This document shows, piece after piece, positions 1-8,356 of a stretch of DNA of 64,000 bases (position 1 is its first letter; each line of letters opens with the position of its first letter). Under the pieces are notes generated by a model. That model saw only the letters and a program-made list of their open reading frames with translations, did no database searches and was not told the DNA's origin. The position numbers were made by a program, and so were the translations under genes. Origin of the DNA: Pseudoalteromonas rubra (GTDB taxonomy: Bacteria; Pseudomonadota; Gammaproteobacteria; Enterobacterales; Alteromonadaceae). The stretch covers positions 558,001 through 622,000 of the forward strand of contig NZ_AHCD03000035.1 of assembly GCF_000238295.3 (NCBI RefSeq), written 5' to 3'.

Positions 1-88
1 CCAGAGAAACAAGAGGCCCCTTTTGCTATCAGAGTGCATGTGATTGATACGTGTTTCGTGATCTAAAGGCTGCCTTTTCATTAAGAGC

Positions 89-1273
89 CTAAGTATTCAA
101 AATTTCCTCTATAATACGCTTGGCACTTTGAGTCGCGTTGTGTACTGCACCCCAATCCTCTTCTTGCGTGTACGAGTCTCCCGCAAAATACAATTTATGG
201 TCGATAGTACTGGAAAGAATACTCGAAATACTCGACGGTGCTAGATCTGCCAGGTATGCCGATTGAATATATGGCTCATCATCCCAATTCTGCACCACAT
301 GATTTATATAGTTTTGGGAGGCTTTACCATCGAAAACTTGATTTAACTCGTTAAGAATGTACTCGAGTTGCGCTTCTTGCGAAACCAATTGATACTGCCT
401 GGCTTGCTGACCCACGGCGAAAAGCCCCAGTACATTAAGTGATGTATTCTGGCCGTATGCCGCATCAAAATAGGCACGTTGACCAGCACTTGTTTCACTA
501 TCGGGAAAGGTTAGGTAAGTCGGATAAAATCTTTCAGCGAAGCGTATAAATACTTTAATACCACCCCAAACCGGAGCCTCCCGGATAGCATTCAGTTTGC
601 TATATGGCAGGGACGGGCTGAAACTAATAACCTCATTTTGTAGTATTTTCAACGGCACCGTGACAATGACTTTGTCGGCTTCGTAAAGCAATCCATTATG
701 GTCGGTAACAATAACTTTATCTCCGGTATAGTCAATTGACACTACCTGAGTGTTAAAAGTTATTTGTGACTGGATGCCCGGGACAACATACTCTTCAAAA
801 AAATCAAACCAGGTGGAGTTTATAAATTTTTTATCTTCAAAATCACTGCCAAATGCGTCAAAAATTGGTGAAAGGTTTAGTGCGCCATTTTCAAAATACC
901 CAACTCGATCCTGACTTTCATAACCTTGAAGCTCAATAGAGTTTTCCCATGACGATGCTTTTAATACCTTCGTTAATTCGTTTTCTGAGGCATGTAGCCA
1001 TTCCGCCCCCAGCGGGATAGGAAAATCAGCAAATGTGGTCGTGCGTTTCATTCTGCCACCATATGTGGAGGATGCCTCCAACATCTGGACGCTTACGCCG
1101 CTCTGATGAAGCAAATATCCAGCAGTCAACCCAGCCGCACCCGCACCAACAATGAGCACAGAACCAGAAAAATCTGACGGTGTGGAGAGCGAACCACTGT
1201 CGCTTTTGCACGAAGTAAGTGGTACAGATATCCCTAGTAACCCACACATTTTAATAAACGCTCTTCGATCCAT
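89..1273 (-). CDS. FAD-dependent amine oxidase, Tat-type lipoprotein
   Basis: Flavin-containing amine oxidoreductase, expected to oxidise an amine substrate with FAD outside the cytoplasm. The N-terminus has a twin-arginine motif (RRAFIK) followed by a hydrophobic stretch and a lipobox-like LTSC, so Tat export and lipidation are likely. The dinucleotide-binding motif VGAGAAGLTAGYLL lies near residue 45, a GGRM motif follows, and the C-terminal FAD contact AGDSYTQEEDWGAVHNA is present. A GTG at 1276 precedes the ATG at 1273; the ATG is preferred, with GAGGAG just upstream. It lies at the distal end of the cassette array; its own attC, if any, would be left of the window, so it may be the last cassette or flanking chromosome. 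The substrate is unknown. Confidence 0.85.
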   Translation of the reverse strand: MDRRAFIKMCGLLGISVPLTSCKSDSGSLSTPSDFSGSVLIVGAGAAGLTAGYLLHQSGVSVQMLEASSTYGGRMKRTTTFADFPIPLGAEWLHASENELTKVLKASSWENSIELQGYESQDRVGYFENGALNLSPIFDAFGSDFEDKKFINSTWFDFFEEYVVPGIQSQITFNTQVVSIDYTGDKVIVTDHNGLLYEADKVIVTVPLKILQNEVISFSPSLPYSKLNAIREAPVWGGIKVFIRFAERFYPTYLTFPDSETSAGQRAYFDAAYGQNTSLNVLGLFAVGQQARQYQLVSQEAQLEYILNELNQVFDGKASQNYINHVVQNWDDEPYIQSAYLADLAPSSISSILSSTIDHKLYFAGDSYTQEEDWGAVHNATQSAKRIIEEILNT

Positions 1274-1289
1274 CACACTCCTCTGCTTT

Positions 1290-1392
1290 AGGCGCTAATG
1301 GCAACATTGATGTTCTCACAAAGGAATTGCGTTTCATCAGACACATCGCAAACAGGGGCGCACTTAATGCGCCCCATGGTTTGCTTTGTTAT
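1290..1392 (-). repeat. attC site of the 1394-1966 cassette
   Basis: Runs from GGCGCTAATGGC to GGGGCGCACTTAATGCGCC and TTTGTTAT. The TAAC core is degenerate, as expected for the most distal site of an array. It abuts the stop codon of the 1394 gene. Confidence 0.6.
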
Positions 1393-1393
1393 C

Positions 1394-1966
1394 CTATTCT
1401 GGCTTATCTATCGTTACTATCACGGCTGATAAATGTGGAAATCCCTGCCAAAGAGAAACGGACCCTTCTCCCAAAGAAAAAACGTCACTTTTTAGTTTTG
1501 GATAAAAGTACATATGGTGTACAGGGGTAGGATATAACTTGCCATTGTAAAACATTTTATTATTTGGTGACATCATATAGACCAAAGCAGCGGTCTCGGC
1601 AGTTGGCAACTTACCTGCTCGAAAAGCCTCATCCACAATTTTGTATGTTTCATCGTAAGACTTACCCTCATACAGTGATTTCATATGTAATTCATATGCT
1701 GGCAGGATTGTTCGCATAGCTGGCTCATTAAAGCAGGACGGTTCATACCTTCCATTCGGATCGTGTACTACAGCACATGTAAACTTGTTTTTCCCTTGTT
1801 TTATAGGAATGAATTTTCCACCTTTAAATTTCAGAAAAGTAGCATCTTTAGTAACATGGGATGGAGCCCCTTCACTGGCTCTGGAAATTTCCAGACGATC
1901 GGCTTCACTCAGTGAAAAACAGGGTAAAGAACCAAAGGTTAATAGAGCAAAAATCAAATATTTCAT
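1394..1966 (-). CDS. Cassette-encoded secreted protein, unknown function
   Basis: A 190-residue protein with a clear Sec signal peptide (MKYLIFALLTFGSLPCFS). No family is recognised. The mature part has two cysteines (CAVVHDP and EPSCFN), consistent with one periplasmic disulfide. Single-gene cassette flanked by attC sites. Confidence 0.65.
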   Translation of the reverse strand: MKYLIFALLTFGSLPCFSLSEADRLEISRASEGAPSHVTKDATFLKFKGGKFIPIKQGKNKFTCAVVHDPNGRYEPSCFNEPAMRTILPAYELHMKSLYEGKSYDETYKIVDEAFRAGKLPTAETAALVYMMSPNNKMFYNGKLYPTPVHHMYFYPKLKSDVFSLGEGSVSLWQGFPHLSAVIVTIDKPE

Positions 1967-2007
1967 AGTGGTTATTATTTCCTTGTATCAACTTACTCAA
2001 ATATGCA

Positions 2008-2104
2008 TAACGCCACTGCTAATTAGCACAAAAACCTTGGCTAAGCTTTGCGAAAAAGGAGCATAAGCCAAGCATGATACGCCCTTTTTTAGACCTTGCT
2101 ATAG
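2008..2104 (-). repeat. attC site of the 2099-2542 cassette
   Basis: Starts with ATAACGCC, contains CTTGGCTAAGC and its partner GCATAAGCCAAGC, and ends with a degenerate TTGCTAT in place of TTGTTAT. It overlaps the stop of the next gene. Confidence 0.75.
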
Positions 2105-2542
2105 ACACGACTTCGACAGTACGTATACGTAACCATCGTATAGTTCAAAAAACTTATTGTCATTCACAATTTCAAACGTTGTGTATGGATAAACGAGATC
2201 TTCCGGCTCAAATACATCTATTTGAGTCAAATGAGTTCTTGCCGGAAATACCCCCCAAAACAGGCGAGTCCTTCCAGGTACTTGTCCCTCAACAACTTTG
2301 TTTGGAGACTTGGAATATTTATATGTGGGAGATTCGATAGTTTTTGAGATTCCAACATATTGAGTATTAGATAAAGAAACATTTTTCCCTAACCAGGACT
2401 TAGCTTCTGCCTCGGTTGTTAGACCGCCACGGTACTTAAAGACTTCGCTAATACAATATTCACCATAGTATTTTTTAGGTATTTCAATTGCATTGGCTGA
2501 CATACAAATAGCAAAGAGGAAAAAGTTATAGAATTTAAACAT
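2099..2542 (-). CDS. Cassette-encoded secreted protein, unknown function
   Basis: A 147-residue protein with an N-terminal signal peptide ending near MSANA. The mature region is rich in aromatic residues, with cysteines in YYGEYCISE and at the C-terminal KSCL, suggesting a disulfide-bonded periplasmic domain. No family is recognised. The stop codon lies in the attC, which is common for cassette genes. Confidence 0.6.
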   Translation of the reverse strand: MFKFYNFFLFAICMSANAIEIPKKYYGEYCISEVFKYRGGLTTEAEAKSWLGKNVSLSNTQYVGISKTIESPTYKYSKSPNKVVEGQVPGRTRLFWGVFPARTHLTQIDVFEPEDLVYPYTTFEIVNDNKFFELYDGYVYVLSKSCL

Positions 2543-2639
2543 AACACCTATAATGCCCTGTTAAGGGACTGATAATGTTTAGATAAAAGGTATAGCAAAA
2601 CGAAACGAACCAAACGTTAGCAGGTCCAATAAATGTTAG
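2543..2639 (-). repeat. attC site of the 2648-3007 cassette
   Basis: Contains ATAATGCCCTGTTAAGGG and ends with AATGTTAGGC just before the stop of the membrane-protein gene. The cores are degenerate but the layout matches the neighbours. Confidence 0.55.
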
Positions 2640-2647
2640 GCATTGTT

Positions 2648-3007
2648 TCACTGAAACACCCCAAATAAATCAGGTATTGCTACCAGCAGAACTTGCCTGA
2701 TCAGTAATAACCCAAGAGCAGCTCCAATAGGGTAAACGATAACCCTAGCGACTATAACTGCCTGCGGTTCCGACAGCGGCGCAAACTTAGCCAGCGACTT
2801 CGGCGAATAAGCCATAGACATCACAAGCCATATCGCTACACCACAGACCAATATCTGTAGCACAATCAAAAGTTGAGGTGTATCGCTGACGCTTGGGGAA
2901 ACTAATGCCGTGAACGCAAAGATCCCCCCCATACCTCCAAACAAAGCTAAGCCAACAATTGCCATATATCTCACGACCAAATCGACAGCCTTAAGACTCT
3001 TACGCAT
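2648..3007 (-). CDS. Cassette-encoded small membrane protein
   Basis: About 119 residues with three predicted membrane segments (around YMAIVGLALFGGMGG, LLIVLQILVCGVAIWLV and a C-terminal IGAALGLLLIRQVLLVAI stretch). The reading frame is open to 3055, but the extra 16 codons lie in the upstream attC at 3013-3092, so the ATG at 3007 (MRKSLKAVD) is chosen. No family is recognised. Confidence 0.6.
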   Translation of the reverse strand: MRKSLKAVDLVVRYMAIVGLALFGGMGGIFAFTALVSPSVSDTPQLLIVLQILVCGVAIWLVMSMAYSPKSLAKFAPLSEPQAVIVARVIVYPIGAALGLLLIRQVLLVAIPDLFGVFQ

Positions 3008-3012
3008 ATACA

Positions 3013-3092
3013 CCCAACGGTTGGTCATACTTTTCGAGGCACGAGCACAAACCAACCTTTATGTGCCCGATTACCTTAAGGCATTTGTTGTG
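3013..3092 (-). repeat. attC-like site
   Basis: Holds GGTTGGTCATACTTTTCGAG, then GGCACGAGCACAAACCAACC, then TTTGTTGTG, the same arrangement as the site at 16589-16687. The TAACGCC core is reduced to CAACGG. Confidence 0.5.
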
Positions 3093-3392
3093 CCCCAATT
3101 CGTAAATTAAACCGGATTACGACGTTATGTAAAGTATGCCTTTGATAGATTGGCTGAATCATTAAAGTGGAACTGAATAACGCCTTTATTTAAACGAGCT
3201 TACTAATCAGATAACCGGCCGTTACGATTAAAATAAAAAGGTACTTTTAAAGTTCCACCTTTTTCCAAGGCCGGCCAAAAGGCGCATTGTACCAAACGCT
3301 AGTAGCTATACCGTTGGTTTTGTATAAATCTCTGTTCAGCTAGGCGTGTTCAAGTTGTTAGGCCAAAGTGTATTCATAGCATCACTGGTTTG
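3093..3392 (-). other. Gene-poor cassette stretch with a second attC-like site
   Basis: This 300-bp stretch has no convincing gene. A 28-codon reading frame (3076-3162, minus) is the only open frame and is probably chance. AATAACGCC at 3177 and CAAGTTGTTAGGCC ending at 3364 look like attC cores, with ACCGGCCGTT and AAGGCCGGCC between them. The TTTGTTATG at 3389 is probably the core adjoining the next gene. It may be an ORF-less cassette or a decayed one. Confidence 0.4.
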
Positions 3393-3740
3393 TTATGAAC
3401 AAACGCTTGCACGGTACTCATTTAATTCGTTTACAAAGACTGATAACTTCACATCAAATTGTCCTTTAATCATATTCATGGCTGCAACACCTGTATTTAA
3501 TGGACGAGCACTAGGTAAATTTTTGAAAGCTTCAATAGCCCATACAGCTGAACTTTTATCATTTCCTTCATACTGGGGGTCAACTAAAAACAAAATAAAG
3601 CACTCTAAACCATAGTTTTGCTTAATTGAACGGATTTTCCAGGAGGACTCTAACCACCACTCAGTATTTACGCTTTCGTGTATTATTTCCCAGCCACTTT
3701 GGACTAGCTTACTAAATAGCATTTCTTTGTAGTACTTCAT
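3393..3740 (-). CDS. Cassette-encoded hypothetical protein
   Basis: A 115-residue soluble protein with no signal peptide or membrane segment. It is rich in tryptophan and charged residues (TEWWLESSWKIRSI; FLVDPQYEGNDKSSAVWAI). No family is recognised with confidence. Its stop lies in the TTTGTTATG attC core. Confidence 0.55.
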   Translation of the reverse strand: MKYYKEMLFSKLVQSGWEIIHESVNTEWWLESSWKIRSIKQNYGLECFILFLVDPQYEGNDKSSAVWAIEAFKNLPSARPLNTGVAAMNMIKGQFDVKLSVFVNELNEYRASVCS

Positions 3741-3834
3741 GGTTTTATATTACTCATAATGCTAAGCCAACGGGAAAATCATGGCTCTATAATGCAAAGG
3801 AACGCTGTGTTTTAGTCCTAGTGACCAAACGGAC

Positions 3835-4012
3835 AGACGCTCATCATCACAGGCTGACAGACATCATACCGCGCAAAAAAGTTATCTAACTGATGGCGTT
3901 AGCTACTATTCTTCCTGCAGACTTATTCAAACCAAACCTGTCGTCTCTCTGAACGCCAAGCGTATGCAGATACTTCAGCTTGGATGACCTCAATTATGAG
4001 GTCATCCCCGTG
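3835..4012 (+). mobile_element. Relic of the IS10-like element (right end)
   Basis: Decayed 3' part of the IS10-like transposase gene: the stretch encoding the TGSKEPWLLATNLP-YAKRMQI region is recognisable at DNA level, fused to a degenerate right end (CCTCAATTATGAGG then TCATCCCCGTG). Both frames are broken. It interrupts the attC of the 4147 cassette, in the same orientation as every other copy. Confidence 0.7.
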
Positions 4013-4150
4013 CGCTTAACTAACCGGCGCAAAATAGCAGGCTAAACTTAGCGAGAAGGGGTCAACAGGCACAGCCTGTTGTTCACGTCCTTGGGTTTCG
4101 ACACTCTTAATGCACGCCTATTTAAGCCGTTTAATTATCCCGCAGCTTAA
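4013..4150 (-). repeat. attC site (right part) of the 4147-4404 cassette
   Basis: Begins GCGCTTAACTAACCGGCGC, carries GCAGGCTAAACTTAGCGAG and ends in a degenerate GCTTAAG core at the gene stop. The left TAAC core is probably on the other side of the IS relic, near 3760. Confidence 0.5.
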
Positions 4151-4404
4151 GTAATGCAAAATAAAAAAACTACCTGTGAAAGTAAACAAATAAATGGAAT
4201 GAACACAAACATGCCTACTATTACTGAACCACTTTCACCATCAGGAATTACAGTAAAGTACTCATAGAGTACTAACCATATCCATATAGCTGATACCGCA
4301 AGCTGCCACCACATGAGTTTTTTACTTTTAGAAACCACTCGAGCATGATAAGGCATAACTCCGAAACAGAATATGCAATATAGCAGATAAAAAACAACTC
4401 CCAT
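4147..4404 (-). CDS. Cassette-encoded small membrane protein
   Basis: An 85-residue, very hydrophobic protein with three likely membrane segments (MGVVFYLLYCIFCFGVM; WWQLAVSAIWIWLVLYEYF; VIVGMFVFIPFICLLSQVVF). No family is recognised. Short basic loop ARVVSKSKK between segments 1 and 2. Confidence 0.55.
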   Translation of the reverse strand: MGVVFYLLYCIFCFGVMPYHARVVSKSKKLMWWQLAVSAIWIWLVLYEYFTVIPDGESGSVIVGMFVFIPFICLLSQVVFLFCIT

Positions 4405-4424
4405 TATTCAAGGATACTCCCAAA

Positions 4425-4493
4425 GCTTATAACGCCATGATCTGAGGCAAACCGAAGCGCTGCATAGGTTTTGCCCAAGCTGCAATTTGTTAA
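4425..4493 (-). repeat. attC site of the desaturase cassette
   Basis: TATAACGCCATGATCTGAGG at the left and CAATTTGTTAAGC at the right, about 69 bp. It separates the 4147 gene from the desaturase. A 24-codon frame (MKLVRQFGEYC...) starts in the ATGA overlap with the desaturase stop and ends at this site; it may be the remains of a longer C-terminus. Confidence 0.6.
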
Positions 4494-4560
4494 GCTCCAT
4501 ATACTTGAAACGCCTCTTTTATGTCGTATTGACAATATTCCCCAAATTGCCTTACTAACT

Positions 4561-5520
4561 TCATCTCCTGATAAAATTAGCGATTTCACACTTTTCAGGT
4601 TCACGCTTATCTCTGCTGTTTAAATCTTTAGCTTCAACTATCAACTCTGAGCGACTAGGTAAGTGTTCGGGTAGTCTAATATTGGTGACTATACCAAGGT
4701 TATGTAAAGCATTTAAAACCCACCAACCAGGATCTGGCTCATCTTTGTATAACCCCAGCATCGCGGAGCCAGGAAATGCGTGATGATTGTTATGCCAAGC
4801 CTCACCCATAGAAAGAAATCCTGCAATTCTTACGTTATGACCTTGCACAGCAGCACCATCTACAGACCAGTTGCGCTCTCCCTGATTATGGGCGAAATAT
4901 CCTATTAGCCAATGCCCTCCAATTGAAACAACCACACGGACTGAGACACCCCATATGGCCCAACTCACACCACCTAACATATATAAGACAAAGGCTAAGA
5001 TAAAGGACTGAAGCAACCAGGTTGATTCGAGAAATTGATAGAAGCGACTTCTAGAAACCCGCGGCTCTAGATTAAACGTCGGAGGGTGCTTTAGCTTTAA
5101 ATCGCAATTTAATTGCCACCAACCGTCTTTAATCATATTTGAACCGTGGAGCAGGTAGTCGTGACACTTTGATTGACGTTGCGCCCAATCGCGAAGGTCA
5201 TGCTGTCTAAGCATACCAATTGGGCCAGCCATACCAACTAAGACACCTAGATAGACAAAAAGATATTCCATCCATAGGGGGCACTCATAAGACCGATGAA
5301 TAAGCAACCTGTGCATACCCAATGAATGGCCTAAACAGAGCGTGATGCCTGTTAAGGCGATAAAAACGAGAAAGCCGGAAAGTGAAAAAAACAATGGTGC
5401 AGCAAACAACGAAACGAACAAATTTGATAAAAACCAAATTGATTTAGCTGGACTCCAAACTACCTGCCCCTGCCATGCACTTTCAGAATTATTAGAAAAA
5501 ACTCTTTCGGTATTCTTCAT
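4561..5520 (-). CDS. Membrane fatty-acid (acyl-CoA-type) desaturase
   Basis: A 319-residue integral membrane di-iron desaturase expected to insert a double bond into acyl chains. Seen: a first histidine box HSLGMHR near residue 64, a third box WHNNHHAFPGSA near residue 243, and membrane segments around residues 28-62, 85-105 and 165-200. The canonical second box HRxHH is not present; the matching place reads QHDLRDWAQRQ followed by CHDYLLHG, a variant that may mark a subgroup. At 319 residues it has normal length. This is one of the larger cassettes and could change membrane fluidity. Confidence 0.8.
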   Translation of the reverse strand: MKNTERVFSNNSESAWQGQVVWSPAKSIWFLSNLFVSLFAAPLFFSLSGFLVFIALTGITLCLGHSLGMHRLLIHRSYECPLWMEYLFVYLGVLVGMAGPIGMLRQHDLRDWAQRQSKCHDYLLHGSNMIKDGWWQLNCDLKLKHPPTFNLEPRVSRSRFYQFLESTWLLQSFILAFVLYMLGGVSWAIWGVSVRVVVSIGGHWLIGYFAHNQGERNWSVDGAAVQGHNVRIAGFLSMGEAWHNNHHAFPGSAMLGLYKDEPDPGWWVLNALHNLGIVTNIRLPEHLPSRSELIVEAKDLNSRDKREPEKCEIANFIRR

Positions 5521-5537
5521 ACTTTCCCTGGAGATAG

Positions 5538-5634
5538 TTGACGCCGATAGAACTGGCCAAAAAACTGTTGGCTATCGTTTTGTGAGACACAAACAAAACC
5601 ACCTTTCTTTGTCCGCCTTTACAACTTTGTTATG
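5538..5634 (-). repeat. attC site of the 5651-5953 cassette
   Basis: TTGACGCCGATAG at left, the pair AACTGGCCAAAAAACTGTTGG and CAAAACCACC inside, GTCCGCC near the right, and ACTTTGTTATG at right. About 97 bp. Confidence 0.75.
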
Positions 5635-5650
5635 TGAGTAGTTTAACTGC

Positions 5651-5953
5651 TTAATCAGCTGCTCCTCCTGAATCGCCATCAGTGTCAGAAATTGCTGAAC
5701 CGTCTTTCGAACCTGTGGGCTCTATATACGTACCGCCACTCACATTCACCCATTGACCTTTAAGTTTTACGTATTTCTGCAAAATATTATGCACCATAAT
5801 CGAGCCAAATATAGGAACCAATAGTGCCAATAACACTAAATTCATTTTTTCAAATGCAGTTCTAATTGGACAACTCAAAACCGCATAAGCGGCAGAGGCA
5901 AACACTAATAAATGAACCAGTAGCAATACTAGATAGATTGGCCAGCTTTCCAT
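5651..5953 (-). CDS. Cassette-encoded membrane protein, PLDc_N-like
   Basis: A 100-residue protein with two strong membrane segments (residues ~5-27 and ~36-55) and a polar, acidic C-terminal tail ending in a GDSGGAAD stretch. The second segment pattern (NLVLLALLVPIFGSIM) recalls the two-helix PLD-nuclease N-terminal domain seen in many small membrane proteins; this match is weak. Confidence 0.5.
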   Translation of the reverse strand: MESWPIYLVLLLVHLLVFASAAYAVLSCPIRTAFEKMNLVLLALLVPIFGSIMVHNILQKYVKLKGQWVNVSGGTYIEPTGSKDGSAISDTDGDSGGAAD

Positions 5954-6012
5954 AACTCTCCTATTTCATTTAACGCAAGCTTTTGTTTTACCTATTTTAT
6001 TTCTCTAAAAAG

Positions 6013-6497
6013 CAATCAAGTAGCAATACCATAGGTAATACCACCATCCTACACGATGTGCTCAGAAAAAACTGCCCCAGATTCATGTTCAGCATCTAGG
6101 TTCATTAATCCTGGCATCGACACTTTGCGCGATAGCAATCCACTTTCACTCACTGAGCTGGGCCGAAGTATGAACATCTTTGTCGTCACTAAGCACAATA
6201 TTAAACGTATTGTCTCGCTTTACGCCAAGCGCATGCAAATCGAAAATAGGCTTCGAGACATAGTATAAGCCGATGCACCATCGGCTCGATATGCTGTTGT
6301 TGCTCTCTTTACTAGCGACGATTATCCTCTGGTGGATCGGCCAATATGCTCAGCACTCAAATTAGCAACGACTGTCAGTCTTGGCAAAGAGATTAGGCGA
6401 CGAAATGATTGTGTTATGACAGGAAAGCAACCGCGCCAGGCTATACGTGAATACGTGCGCTTGATACATCAACTTGGGAGGCCTCAATTGACTAAGA
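6013..6497 (+). mobile_element. Relic of the IS10-like element (~0.48 kb)
   Basis: Internally deleted, diverged copy. The 5' part reads like the transposase N-terminus (ACCATCCTACACGATGTGCT) and the 3' part like its C-terminus, ending near GGGAGGCCTCAATT without the final inverted repeat. At 6285-6370 the frame LDMLLLLSLLATIILWWIG is continuous and aligns gap-free with the IS10 transposase C-terminus, unlike all younger copies here. It splits an attC whose left core TTTAACGCAAG is at 5970. The rest of the 600-bp gene-free interval is the two attC halves. Confidence 0.8.
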
Positions 6498-6560
6498 TGT
6501 GAAATGAAGCGGAACCGAACCAAACTCTAACAGTCCTGCTTGAACAGCTTGCTATACGCA
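6498..6560 (-). repeat. attC site (right part) of the 6562-6939 cassette
   Basis: Contains AAGCGGAACCGAACCAAACT and ends with CAGCTTGCTATAC, a degenerate core, at the gene stop. Its other core lies beyond the IS relic. Confidence 0.5.
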
Positions 6561-6561
6561 C

Positions 6562-6939
6562 TTACAGTAGTTTTTGTATTACTCTGGTACAACCCTCGTT
6601 TGAATAGGTAATTGCCATTTCTAAGTTTTCTAGATTTGATGGGTAACCCTGCAATACTGTTTCTGCGTTATTGTTCTTAACTTCGTAGGAGATTGGAAAC
6701 CAAAACTCTGCAACTTCTCCTTTTGTTAAATCCATGCGTTGAATTTTAAGGCCTTCAACTTCTACAGGAGCTGACACAACGACTCTATTCATCTGGGGGT
6801 GGTTATCGTTTTTATATAAACGATCAGAAATACTTCCAATGACATCTATTTGAATTTTTAGCTGATTCTGTTCTTTAGTGCATTCTGCATGCGCTAAGTT
6901 AAAAAACACAAGAGCTGTAAAAAAAATCTGAGTTTTCAT
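6562..6939 (-). CDS. Cassette-encoded secreted protein
   Basis: A 125-residue protein with signal peptide MKTQIFFTALVFFNLAHA. The mature part is beta-rich in pattern (VEVEGLKIQRMDLTKGEVAEFWFPISYEV) with one cysteine after the cleavage site and one near the C-terminus (EGCTRVIQ). No family is recognised. Confidence 0.6.
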   Translation of the reverse strand: MKTQIFFTALVFFNLAHAECTKEQNQLKIQIDVIGSISDRLYKNDNHPQMNRVVVSAPVEVEGLKIQRMDLTKGEVAEFWFPISYEVKNNNAETVLQGYPSNLENLEMAITYSNEGCTRVIQKLL

Positions 6940-6946
6940 ATGCGTA

Positions 6947-7041
6947 TTATGCCCGATTAAAATACGGAGAATACTTGGCCAAAACTAGCGAAGTATGAAT
7001 GCCAGCCAAGCATTTGACGTCATTTTTGATGTGTTTGTTAT
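6947..7041 (-). repeat. attC site of the LRR cassette
   Basis: ATTATGCCCG at left, CTTGGCCAAAACTAGCGAAG and GCCAGCCAAGCA as the two arms, TGTGTTTGTTATG at right. Confidence 0.7.
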
Positions 7042-7051
7042 GTTTTCTTAG

Positions 7052-7783
7052 CTACCAATCTCGCCACTCCTTCCAGTTCTTAAGAAGCCTGGAATTAGCT
7101 TGCTGCAACGCATTCACTTGTTCATCAGGCCACCACTGGGCTAAGTCAACACTTTTCAGATTGGGTAAGTTATGCAATGGCTCAAGGCTTTTATCAAGTA
7201 CTCTCGTATTTACAAGACGTAGACGCTCTAAATTCTTTAAGCTCCTTATAGGAGATAGCGTATCTAACTTTTGAGTTGTCCACGTACTTCCGTTTAGGCT
7301 AAGAACTTTTAGATTCATTAAATGAGCGAGCTCCCGGATATCTGAAATATTTTTTATATTTTCAAATGCCAGCCACTTAATATTAGTTAGTTGTTCAATT
7401 CCATTTAAATTACCTAACTGAGTAGAGCTCCCCAAGTTGAAGTACACTAAGTTAGATAACTTTTTAAAATTGATGTGCTTTATACTAGAGTGTTTTATCG
7501 AAAGGCCTCTCAAATTAGGCATGTCACAAATGGCATCAAAAAGGTTTTGATTAACTTTTGGCGCTACCCATAACATTTCAACACGCTCTAAGGTTGGCAA
7601 TATTTTAACCCAACCATCCCGCACTTTCTTTTCTTGGTATGCACTTAAGCCTAACTTATTAGAAGGACCGCACAAAATAAGCTTGTCATTATCAAAGCCT
7701 TCTTCAATATAAAACTGCTCTTCTGGCTTATCCAAAACCCATTCATAACCTGAATAGTCAGCTTCATTCCAATTGATCGACAA
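7052..7783 (-). CDS. Leucine-rich-repeat protein
   Basis: A soluble protein of about 243 residues with at least four LRR units, for example LRGLSIKHSSIKHINFKKL, LVYFNLGSSTQLGNLNGIEQ, LKVLSLNGSTWTTQKLDTL and LERLRLVNTRVL, suggesting a protein-binding solenoid. No signal peptide. The frame extends to an ATG at 7813, but that ATG lies in the upstream attC core; a TTG at 7783 with AGGAG nine bases upstream is the likelier start. LRR cassettes of this kind are of unknown function. Confidence 0.7.
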   Translation of the reverse strand: MSINWNEADYSGYEWVLDKPEEQFYIEEGFDNDKLILCGPSNKLGLSAYQEKKVRDGWVKILPTLERVEMLWVAPKVNQNLFDAICDMPNLRGLSIKHSSIKHINFKKLSNLVYFNLGSSTQLGNLNGIEQLTNIKWLAFENIKNISDIRELAHLMNLKVLSLNGSTWTTQKLDTLSPIRSLKNLERLRLVNTRVLDKSLEPLHNLPNLKSVDLAQWWPDEQVNALQQANSRLLKNWKEWRDW

Positions 7784-7816
7784 GTGCGTACTCTCCTGAA
7801 AACATAACGCCATGCT

Positions 7817-8236
7817 CTGAGGATCCCCCAGACATTCGCAATAAAATCAATACAATGGATGCTCACGCCACCCTTTGAACAAATTTATTTCGCCCAAAGC
7901 TAACAAGATAATATCACCATGCGTGACATCACTATCCTACACGATGTGCTCAGAAAAAACTGCCCTCAAATTCATGGTCGGCGTCTTGATTCACTAATGC
8001 TGGCAACCGAAATTTGCTCAATAGCAATCAACTTTCACTTATTGAATTTGGCCGGAATATTAATAGGCCTGTCACTGACAAAAACATATTAAAACGTGTG
8101 GTTCGCTCGCTTAGCAATACCGCCATGCTTACAATCGGCTTGTTATTTAACGCTTTAATACCCGCCTGCTTTGCGCATGCAAATAGAAGAAAACTTTCGA
8201 GAGCTAAAAAGAACTCAATGATGAAGGGCTCCCCCA
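7817..8236 (+). mobile_element. Relic of the IS10-like element (~0.42 kb)
   Basis: The left end CTGAGGATCCCCCAG is well kept, preceded by ATAACGCCATGCT; the right end is degenerate (CAATGATGAAGGGCTCCCCC). The interior retains the first ~70 codons of the transposase with frameshifts, then jumps to the IEENFREL-encoding stretch. It sits in the attC of the ClbS-like cassette, in the same orientation as the other copies. Confidence 0.75.
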
Positions 8237-8356
8237 TCGCTGCGTTAAGTCATGAGCAGCGCCACCGCCTTAACCAAATTATTGTGCAGTGTTCACAAAC
8301 GTCGACTCAAACCAAAAACGTTGAGCGTTGGGGAACTGCATTAAAGCTTTGTTATG
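8237..8356 (-). repeat. attC site (right part) of the ClbS-like cassette
   Basis: CGCTGCGTTAAGTCATGAGC at left, GTTGAGCGTTGGGGAACTGC toward the right and GCTTTGTTATG at the gene stop. The other core (ATAACGCC at 7804) is left of the IS relic. Confidence 0.6.

Noticed and set aside
4404..4604. 66-codon frame on the minus strand overlapping the desaturase end
   Set aside because: It reads straight through a recognisable attC (4425-4493), so it is not a separate gene despite its TAATG overlap with the next ATG.
7651..7866. 71-codon minus-strand frame overlapping the LRR gene start
   Set aside because: It runs through the attC core and the IS relic end and has no protein-like features.
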